Of a stretch of 17,148 nucleotides of DNA, positions 5,622 to 11,735 are shown piece by piece. The number at the start of each line of letters is the position of its first letter. Within the stretch, counting starts at the first letter, position 1. Both the position numbers and the translations under genes were made by a program. The stretch is from assembly GCA_016190585.1 (NCBI GenBank), contig JACPQH010000013.1:1-17148 (forward strand). Reading direction: 5' to 3'. A model generated the notes under the pieces. It was not told the origin of the DNA. It saw only the letters and a program-made list of their open reading frames with translations, and did not search any database. The DNA comes from Chloroflexota bacterium (GTDB taxonomy: Bacteria; Chloroflexota; Dehalococcoidia; Dehalococcoidales; RBG-16-60-22).

Positions 5622-8021
5622 ATGAACCCGTATACGCTGATTTTAGTCATGGTCCTCTTGCTGGGCCTGGCCCTCCTCGCCCGGAGGTTCGGTATTAGCC
5701 GGCTCCTCCGTGGCGACAGCCCGGGGCGGCGTCGTCTTAAAGCCATCGCCTGCCTGAGCGGGATAAGCATCGCCAGCTACTGGCTCCTGTTCTCCGGTCT
5801 CTTCTCGCTGATGAGCTACGAGATAAACTTTATCAACACCCTGCTATTGACTCTGGCTTCCTGCACGGTCGGTATCGTCATTTACCAGCTTTACCGCTTC
5901 TTCTCCGGCGGGGCACGGTTCTTCATTTTTTCCCCGAAACGCCAGGAACTGCACACGTTCGTCGAGCAGATGCCCCGAATGGAAGGGCTCAGGGCCGAGG
6001 CGGCGGGACTGCTCGCCATCGTCGAGAAAATAACGGGCTGCCGCCGCGCCTGCTTGCTCTTCCCGGAATCCGGGGGCTTTGCGACCCGTTTCCGCTGGCC
6101 GGAAGGCGACCGGCTGCCGCCGCTGACCCTGAGACCGGACAGCACCCTGGTAACGCACCTGAAGGGCAACAACAGCTATCTAAAGGGAGAAAAGACCCTT
6201 TTGTTAGCCGGGCAGGACCTCCGAGAACTGGAGCGCAGCGGCATCGAACTCCTGGTGCCCTTCATTCACCACCACAATCTCTGCGCCGTCCTGGGCGTCA
6301 GCGAGAAATATGCGGGGCGCTTCTCCCCGGTAGACGTTGCGCTGCTCAAGACCACGGCCGAACGAATCGCCGGCTTCCTGGAGACAACCTATCTCAACGA
6401 GGAGCTCAAGGCGCGCGACGAAGAGATGGCTGTCATCAGCGCCGCCACGGCTGTTATCGCCAGCCCGGATGTCGCGGCGAGTTACACGGAGTTTATCGGA
6501 CACGTCAACAAGCTGGCGCCGGTAGAATACTCGTCGCTGCTGCTTTTCGAGGACGGCAACCTCACCTGCGCGGCTTCTTATCCCGAGGCAGACCCGGTGT
6601 GGCCGGTCGGGCAATCCGTGCCGGTCAGTGACGCCGTCCTGGATGAGCTGATGAAAGGGCGCGGTCTTGTTGCCGAGCAGAACGGCGGCGGCGGCCTGGC
6701 GATGGAGCTGCTCGAGCAGGGCCTGGACTCATTCGCCATTTTGCCGTCGCTGCTGCGCGACGAGCTCACCGGGGTACTGGTAATCGCCAACACCCGCGGC
6801 AACACGTACCAGTCACGACAGATCGCCCTGTTCCGGCGGCTTGCCTCACAGATCGCCGCGCCGGTGGCCAGCGCCCGTCTGCACGCCCGGGCCGAGGAAA
6901 TGGCGCGTATCGACCAGCTTTCGGGTCTCTTCAACCGGCGCAGCTTTGACGAGATGTTGAACGTCGAAATCAGCCGGTGCTCCCGCTACGGGGGCGTTTT
7001 CTCCATCATCATCATCGACCTCGACTCCCTCAAGGCCTACAACGACAACTACGGACACCTGGTCGGCGACAGGCTCCTGAAGCAGGTCGGAGTGAACATC
7101 AAGCGCTCCATCCGGCTCGTCGACCACGCCTTCAGGTACGGCGGCGATGAGTTCGCCGTTCTCTTACCGGAGACGCCGGTCAATACCGCCTGCCAGGTGG
7201 CTGAAAGGATACGCGAGGAGCTGCCGCGCGCCTCTGACCGCCACCTCGACGCCCGGTCGATGATGGTATCCGCCTCCCTGGGCGTGGCGAGCTGGCCGGC
7301 TGACGGCACCCGCCGGAACGAGATTATCGCCGCCGCGGACCGGGCTCTTTACGAGGCCAAGAGGAAGGGCGGCAACCTGGTACAGCGCGCCTCCGGGGGA
7401 GCGCTGCCTTTCCACGACATGATCGCCGGCCCGGGTAACAAAGAGGAAAACAAGGTGCTGAGCACCATCTACGCTCTCTGGACCAGGGTGGACGCCAAGG
7501 CCCACCGCGGCCATTCCGAAAGGGTAAGCGTCTACGCCTCGGCGCTCGCCAAAGGCATCGGGATGGACCCCGAGGACCTGGTAAAACTGGAAACGTGCGC
7601 TCTGCTGCATGATATTGGTAAAATCGTTATCAGTTATGACATACTCAACAAGAGCACGGAACTGACAACATCGGAATGGGAAGTAATCAAGACGCATCCC
7701 CAGCTTGGCGCCAACATCGTCAGCGTATGCCAGCTGGAGTCGTGCGCGGCGGGCATACTGTACCACCATGAAAGGTATGACGGGCACGGCTACCCTCAGG
7801 GACTCAGGGGAGAAGATATCCCGCTGGAGGCCAGGATCCTGGCAATCGCCGATTCTTTCGCCGCGATGACCTCGGACCGTTCCTACTCTTATTCCCTCTC
7901 CCATGAGGTCGCGCTGGACGAGATCAGGAAGGGCGCCGGCACACAGTTTGACCCGCGCCTGGTGGATATTTTTATTTCTATTTTTGGCAACCATGTCCGG
8001 GAAAAAGTCGAGAAACGCTAG
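5622..8021 (+). CDS. Membrane-anchored GAF-GGDEF-HD-GYP cyclic di-GMP enzyme
   Basis: This 799-residue sensor could both make and break cyclic di-GMP. The N-terminus has three membrane segments (about residues 3-20, 40-62 and 70-92). Two GAF-like regions follow (about 120-250 and 265-420), the usual place for a sensory input. The GGDEF domain (about 430-585) has an intact GGDEF catalytic motif at 507-511 and an inhibitory I-site RxxD (RLVD, 498-501) exactly five residues before it, so synthase activity with product inhibition is expected. The HD-GYP domain (about 610-790) keeps His663/Asp664 (LLHDIGK) and HHERYDGHGYP at 715-725, so phosphodiesterase activity is also expected. The GAF assignment rests on position and pattern and is the least sure part. 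The gene follows the pilus locus on the same strand but has its own consensus promoter, and a NarL-type regulator follows 58 bases later. Confidence 0.93.
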   Translation: MNPYTLILVMVLLLGLALLARRFGISRLLRGDSPGRRRLKAIACLSGISIASYWLLFSGLFSLMSYEINFINTLLLTLASCTVGIVIYQLYRFFSGGARFFIFSPKRQELHTFVEQMPRMEGLRAEAAGLLAIVEKITGCRRACLLFPESGGFATRFRWPEGDRLPPLTLRPDSTLVTHLKGNNSYLKGEKTLLLAGQDLRELERSGIELLVPFIHHHNLCAVLGVSEKYAGRFSPVDVALLKTTAERIAGFLETTYLNEELKARDEEMAVISAATAVIASPDVAASYTEFIGHVNKLAPVEYSSLLLFEDGNLTCAASYPEADPVWPVGQSVPVSDAVLDELMKGRGLVAEQNGGGGLAMELLEQGLDSFAILPSLLRDELTGVLVIANTRGNTYQSRQIALFRRLASQIAAPVASARLHARAEEMARIDQLSGLFNRRSFDEMLNVEISRCSRYGGVFSIIIIDLDSLKAYNDNYGHLVGDRLLKQVGVNIKRSIRLVDHAFRYGGDEFAVLLPETPVNTACQVAERIREELPRASDRHLDARSMMVSASLGVASWPADGTRRNEIIAAADRALYEAKRKGGNLVQRASGGALPFHDMIAGPGNKEENKVLSTIYALWTRVDAKAHRGHSERVSVYASALAKGIGMDPEDLVKLETCALLHDIGKIVISYDILNKSTELTTSEWEVIKTHPQLGANIVSVCQLESCAAGILYHHERYDGHGYPQGLRGEDIPLEARILAIADSFAAMTSDRSYSYSLSHEVALDEIRKGAGTQFDPRLVDIFISIFGNHVREKVEKR

Positions 8022-8053
8022 GGACGCCGGAGTGGTCGCTTTCGAACCGAAAC

Positions 8054-8071
8054 TATAATTGTGATGTGGAG
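8054..8071 (+). promoter_or_regulatory. -10 box and Shine-Dalgarno of the NarL-type regulator
   Basis: A perfect TATAAT (8054-8059) lies after the HD-GYP stop, without a convincing -35 box at the right distance. GGAG at 8068-8071 stands 8 bases before the ATG at 8080. This suggests the regulator has its own promoter with a leader of about 14 bases. Confidence 0.45.
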
Positions 8072-8079
8072 CTGCTAAA

Positions 8080-8784
8080 ATGGATAAAATTCAATTGCTG
8101 ATAGTAAGTCATCAATCACTATTCCGGCAAGGCATCGAGCACTCACTGACGGGCATGAACGATATCGAGATCTTGCCCGTAACCGATCTCGATGACGAGC
8201 TCTCCGTGATCGACGGACTGCCGCCGGATGTGGCCCTGGTGGACATTGACGGCCCCTCGGACAACGGCTTCAGCCTGGCCCGGCGCATCAAGCAGCGCTC
8301 CCCGAACATCGCCGTCATCATGCTCACCTCGAACCCGAATGACGCCCAGCTCTTCCAGGCGCTGAAAGCCCAGGCGGTAGCCTATCTGGGCAAAGAGATC
8401 ACCGCCGACAGCCTGGTCACCACCATCCGGTCGGTAAGCCACGGCGAGCACCCGATAAATGAGGCGCTGACGACGCGTCCCAAGCTGGCGGAGCAGGTCC
8501 TGCACCAGTTCCAGGAGCTGTACTGGCGGAACGAGGCGGAAGCGCTAATCTCGCCGCTCACGCCCCGGGAGACCGAGATTCTGAACTACATCGCCAGGGG
8601 TTACCTGAACAAGCAGATCGCCGGCGAACTGGGCATCAGCGAGCAGACCATAAAGAACCACGTCACCTCCATCCTGCGTAAGCTCAACGCCAACGCCCGC
8701 ACCGAGGCCGTGGTGGTTGCTATCAAGCAGGGTCTCATCTCGATCCAGCCTGACGCCAGGAACGTCTCCGCCAGGGCGAAATAG
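8080..8784 (+). CDS. NarL/FixJ-type response regulator with atypical receiver domain
   Basis: The 234-residue protein has a receiver domain (about 1-120), a helical linker and a LuxR-type helix-turn-helix (about 157-217; LTPRETEILNYIARG, NKQIAGELGISEQTIKNHV). Asp55 (VALVDIDG) stands at the phospho-acceptor position, and Thr83 and Lys105 match the conserved switch residues. The Mg-binding acidic pair that normally follows strand 1 (as in VDDH) is replaced by Ser10-His11 (LIVSHQSLFRQG). Receivers without that pair are generally poor at accepting phosphate from a kinase, so this is probably an atypical regulator controlled in another way or constitutively active; that is an inference. No histidine kinase gene is in the window. 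DNA binding is expected to be normal. Confidence 0.92.
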   Translation: MDKIQLLIVSHQSLFRQGIEHSLTGMNDIEILPVTDLDDELSVIDGLPPDVALVDIDGPSDNGFSLARRIKQRSPNIAVIMLTSNPNDAQLFQALKAQAVAYLGKEITADSLVTTIRSVSHGEHPINEALTTRPKLAEQVLHQFQELYWRNEAEALISPLTPRETEILNYIARGYLNKQIAGELGISEQTIKNHVTSILRKLNANARTEAVVVAIKQGLISIQPDARNVSARAK

Positions 8785-8797
8785 ACGCCTCGAGCCG

Positions 8798-8855
8798 CCG
8801 GCAAGCTGATGTTCCTTGCGGGAGCGGTTTACCGCGCTGTCCTTTTCCCTCTTTC
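8798..8855 (+). terminator. Possible terminator region after the NarL-type regulator
   Basis: Two small hairpins stand in a row: CCGGCAAG / CTTGCGGG (8798-8805 with 8815-8822, one mismatch) and GCGG / CCGC around TTTA (8824-8835). They are followed by a pyrimidine-rich stretch with short T-runs (8838-8855). The T-tract is interrupted, so termination is only possible, not sure. Confidence 0.3.
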
Positions 8856-8867
8856 CCGCCCGGGTAC

Positions 8868-8896
8868 TTGTAAAGGCGGGCTTCAGGGTGTAATAT
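8868..8896 (+). promoter_or_regulatory. Predicted promoter of the MFS gene with an overlapping inverted repeat
   Basis: TTGTAA (8868-8873) and TAATAT (8891-8896) are 17 bases apart, an acceptable sigma-70 pair. The start would be near 8903, giving a leader of about 26 bases before the ATG at 8929, with no Shine-Dalgarno. The -35 box lies inside an inverted repeat, CCCGCC (8855-8860) and GGCGGG (8875-8880), which could be a repressor site or chance in GC-rich DNA. Confidence 0.4.
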
Positions 8897-8928
8897 CATA
8901 GAGTCGTAAAAAAGCTCTCGGTTTCTGC

Positions 8929-10695
8929 ATGCAAAACCCGAAGAAACCAGTAAATAATAGTTCTGAAAAAAACCTGAACCTGTTTCACGTTGAAGGCGCG
9001 GCTACCGGCATCGAGAATGCCGGGATTGCGTACCAGTCGCCGTCGCTTGTCGCCAGGGGTGTGCAGGCCGAGGGCGTGGCTCTGATGAGCTTCCTGACCA
9101 ACCTGGCGCTGTCCCTGGTCTGCATCAGGGCGCCGCGTTTTATCGAGAAGATGGGCTCCCCCCGGCAGGCCATGCTGCTGATGTCGGTCATCAACGTCGC
9201 TGGCTGGCTGCCGCTCATTCTAATCTTCTGGCTGGCTACCGGCGCCAGCCCCTATTTATTCGCGGCGCTGTGGATTATCAACCTGGTGCCGGCCCTTCTT
9301 GACACGCCCATCCGTGATGCCTGGCTGGCGGGCCTTCTCCCCAAAAAAACAATGGGTAGATACCTTGGCCTGCGCTCCATTGTCACCGGCGCCGCTTACC
9401 TGGTCACCTTTTACGTGATGGGTTACACGCTCGACCTCTACCGTGACCGCGGTCTTACCGGTTTCGCCGTCGTCTTCGCCATCGCCGCCGCGGCCGCCCT
9501 GGCAAGCCTGGTCCTGTACCGGATTATCGGGGCGCCCGTGGAGAAGAAAGCTCCGGGGGAAGCCCCCGGCTTCCTGGACTTCCTCCGGGAGACGAAACGC
9601 GGCAACCTCGGCACCTTTATCCTCTTCGCCGCCATGTTCAGCTTCGCGGTCAATATCTCGGGCCCGCTGTTCTCCGTTTACATGCTGACCGAGCTCCGTT
9701 TCAGCTATCTTACCTTTACCTTGCTAATCTCGAGCGAATATATCGCCCGCATCGTCAGCGCTCCACTCTGGGGCCGATTTTCTGACAGGACAAGCAACCT
9801 GAAAATCATCGGCATCATAGCCCGCTTCATTCCGCTCATCCCGCTGCTGTGGCTCGTCTCGCCCAATCCGGTGTACCTGGTCCTGGTGCAGTTCTTCTCC
9901 GGCGCCGTCTGGGCCGGTTTCGATCTGTATACCCAGACCTTCATCTACCGGGTGGCCCCTGAGGCCGGGCGGCTGCGGTATATCATTTACCACCGCGGGC
10001 TGACCACCATGGGGACCGCCCTGGGGGCGCTGCTCGGCGCCTACCTGCTGACGGTGATGGTGCCGGTGTGGGGCAGCAAGATAATGGGGCTTTTCCTGCT
10101 CTCCGGTCTCTGCCGCTTCCTGGTCTACCGCACCATCTTCCACCGCATCGCCGATATCCCGCCTTCCGTCCGGGCGGCTAAACCGGCCGGCGCCTGGGCG
10201 GCACTCATGAACATGGCACCTTTCCAGCCAGGACTTTTCTACCGCCCTGACCTGTGGCCGGACTTCACCCGTAAGCCGGAATTTGAGACCGATGCCCCGA
10301 CCGAAAACGCGTATCGTGGCTTTTTCCACCGGCCGGCGGACTGGAAGCTGTTTACCGGCAGCCTGCCCGCCGAGTACACCGTCGCCGCCCCGTCGCCCAA
10401 GCCGGCGTTTTACTACCGCCCCCAGGACTGGGGCCAGTTCGTCAAGGAAGACGTCGTGACCGGGAAGCCGAAGGCCGGCTCCGGGCTTTACCACAACCCG
10501 GATGGCTGGGAACGCTACACGGGGCAGAAGAGCGCAGAACCTAAGCCGTCCAGGAAAGAAGGCCTGCTCCGCCGCCGGCAAAGCTGGGGCCGCTATCTCG
10601 ACGCCGCGCCGAACGAGGGTCTTATTACATCGCGGATACAACGCAGGCCGGGACCCGCTTACCCGACCCGGAAGCTTTCCCCTTCCTGTGCCTGA
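8929..10695 (+). CDS. MFS-type membrane transporter with a five-repeat C-terminal tail
   Basis: The first 415 residues or so of this 588-residue protein form a major facilitator superfamily-like body with about 11-12 hydrophobic helices. An MFS motif-A-like loop is seen in the second half (WGRFSDR, 281-287) and a degenerate one in the first half (RFIEKMGSPRQ). The substrate cannot be told from the sequence. Residues 435-559 form a hydrophilic tail unlike usual MFS proteins: five copies of a 15-residue unit, beginning at residues 435, 464, 493, 519 and 545. The N-terminus (first 25 residues) is polar and has no signal peptide. The ATG is the first in frame; no Shine-Dalgarno precedes it. The gene stands alone between the regulator and the MoxR/DUF58 cluster. 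Confidence 0.85.
   Translation: MQNPKKPVNNSSEKNLNLFHVEGAATGIENAGIAYQSPSLVARGVQAEGVALMSFLTNLALSLVCIRAPRFIEKMGSPRQAMLLMSVINVAGWLPLILIFWLATGASPYLFAALWIINLVPALLDTPIRDAWLAGLLPKKTMGRYLGLRSIVTGAAYLVTFYVMGYTLDLYRDRGLTGFAVVFAIAAAAALASLVLYRIIGAPVEKKAPGEAPGFLDFLRETKRGNLGTFILFAAMFSFAVNISGPLFSVYMLTELRFSYLTFTLLISSEYIARIVSAPLWGRFSDRTSNLKIIGIIARFIPLIPLLWLVSPNPVYLVLVQFFSGAVWAGFDLYTQTFIYRVAPEAGRLRYIIYHRGLTTMGTALGALLGAYLLTVMVPVWGSKIMGLFLLSGLCRFLVYRTIFHRIADIPPSVRAAKPAGAWAALMNMAPFQPGLFYRPDLWPDFTRKPEFETDAPTENAYRGFFHRPADWKLFTGSLPAEYTVAAPSPKPAFYYRPQDWGQFVKEDVVTGKPKAGSGLYHNPDGWERYTGQKSAEPKPSRKEGLLRRRQSWGRYLDAAPNEGLITSRIQRRPGPAYPTRKLSPSCA
10231..10605 (+). repeat. Five degenerate 15-residue repeats in the MFS tail
   Basis: The encoded units are GLFYRPDLWPDFTRK (10231-10275), GFFHRPADWKLFTGS (10318-10362), AFYYRPQDWGQFVKE (10405-10449), GLYHNPDGWERYTGQ (10483-10527) and GLLRRRQSWGRYLDA (10561-10605). 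Start-to-start spacing is 29, 29, 26 and 26 residues. The Trp is present in all five, an aromatic residue follows it three places later in all five, and Arg-Pro precedes it in three. The repeat is at protein level; the DNA copies have diverged. Confidence 0.88.
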
Positions 10696-10737
10696 GCCGG
10701 GGGCTTCCCCGTAGTCCTCTCCTTGTTTTGACCTGTT

Positions 10738-10743
10738 AGGAGA
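10738..10743 (+). promoter_or_regulatory. Ribosome binding site that favours a TTG start
   Basis: AGGAGA at 10738-10743 touches the ATG at 10744 with no spacing, which would not work well. The in-frame TTG at 10750 lies 6 bases away, a normal spacing. This site is the reason for choosing 10750 as the start of the next gene. Confidence 0.6.
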
Positions 10744-10749
10744 ATGGTA

Positions 10750-11490
10750 TTGTTCAAGCGCAACACCTATACGCGCGCCGGATTAAGCCTGGCGGTGTTC
10801 GGGGTCCTGGTACTGGCAGCCTCGCTGGCGGTACTGCGGCTGAACTGGCTTTCGGCGCTGGGCCTGGCCGCGGTTATCATCTCCTTCATCACCATCGCCC
10901 TGGGCCGCACGATACCCAGGCTGTCACCTGAGGCCTGCCGGTTGCTCTTAAAGACCGGCGCCGACAACATGGGCAGCCTCATCGAGGAGCTGGGCGTCAG
11001 AAACCGGGCGGTATACCTGCCGTCTTCGCTGACCGGGGACGGTCCCCGGGCTCTCATTCCCCTGGACGCCGGGCAGGGGATGCCCAAAATCGCCAGTGCT
11101 TTGCCGCGCCGCCTGATCGCCCGCTACGGTCCTGAGCCGGACACCATCGGCCTGCTGCTTTCCACTATCGGTACAAATGCCTACAGCCTGCTGGAATCCA
11201 GGCCGGCTCCCGGCGCCGCCGGGCTTGAGACATCCTTGAGTTCCCTTTTTTCCGCGATACTCGGGGTTGCCGACAGGGTCCGTGTTATCCAGGCAGGTGA
11301 TAGGATAAGGGTAGAAATACACAAGCCATCCCTGGAGTGCGAGCCCGGCTGGAGCGAACAGTGTCTCGGCCGTCCCCTGGCTTCAATCGCAGCCACGCTC
11401 GCGGCCGAGGCGATGGACAGGCCGGTCGTTATCGCAAGCCAGCGAAATACCCCGAATCTCGATATCGTTGAGATCGAGGTCGCTCCGTGA
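10750..11490 (+). CDS. Two-helix membrane protein of unknown function, first gene of the MoxR/DUF58 cluster
   Basis: I do not recognise this family. The 246-residue product (248 if the ATG at 10744 is used) has two adjacent membrane helices near the N-terminus (about 10-30 and 33-54, a helical hairpin) and a soluble domain of about 190 residues. That domain has an N-terminal helical part (SPEACRLLLKTGADNMGSL), a strand-rich middle and an alpha/beta end (RVRVIQAGDRIRVEIHKPSL, then PVVIASQR and LDIVEIEVAP). No catalytic motif is evident. The two-helix hairpin would place the domain in the cytoplasm. Its stop overlaps the next gene's GTG start (GTGA, 11487-11490), so it belongs to the same transcription unit as the MoxR/DUF58 genes and probably works with them. 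GC-rich codon use is like the neighbours. Confidence 0.85.
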   Translation: MFKRNTYTRAGLSLAVFGVLVLAASLAVLRLNWLSALGLAAVIISFITIALGRTIPRLSPEACRLLLKTGADNMGSLIEELGVRNRAVYLPSSLTGDGPRALIPLDAGQGMPKIASALPRRLIARYGPEPDTIGLLLSTIGTNAYSLLESRPAPGAAGLETSLSSLFSAILGVADRVRVIQAGDRIRVEIHKPSLECEPGWSEQCLGRPLASIAATLAAEAMDRPVVIASQRNTPNLDIVEIEVAP

Positions 11491-11735
11491 ATGTCTATAA
11501 CCGCTACATCCTAACCGTGGCGGCTACGCTGCTGCTCACGGCCGTCGCCCTGACCGCGATGGGCGAGGACGCCTTCGGCATGATATACACCCTGTTCATC
11601 ATCGAAGCCCTCGCTATCACCGAGGTATTTTCCTTCTTTCAGACAAAGACCAGGCGCGCGCTCGCCCCGGTCTCCGTCGTGCTCCTGGCCGGCTTCCTGG
11701 TGGTGCTCCTCCTCGAGCTAAGAGCGATAATATGA
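11487..11735 (+). CDS. Small three-helix membrane protein, unknown function
   Basis: The 82-residue product is almost wholly hydrophobic, with membrane helices at about 7-25, 31-51 and 60-79 and a short charged loop (QTKTRRAL) between the second and third. I do not recognise a family. It starts with GTG in a GTGA overlap with the gene before, and its stop overlaps the next start (ATGA, 11732-11735). This double coupling is the main reason to accept it as a real gene. A role as a small membrane partner of the cluster is inferred from position only. Confidence 0.8.
   Translation: MNVYNRYILTVAATLLLTAVALTAMGEDAFGMIYTLFIIEALAITEVFSFFQTKTRRALAPVSVVLLAGFLVVLLLELRAII

Noticed and set aside
10231..10605. 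The tail repeats as a CRISPR array or DNA tandem repeat
   Set aside because: The copies are similar only as protein; the DNA differs and the frame is coding throughout.
9724..10641. A 305-codon open frame on the - strand inside the MFS gene
   Set aside because: It mirrors a well-supported membrane protein on the + strand, lacks any family motif and is rich in Arg, Pro and Gly as expected for an antisense frame in GC-rich DNA.
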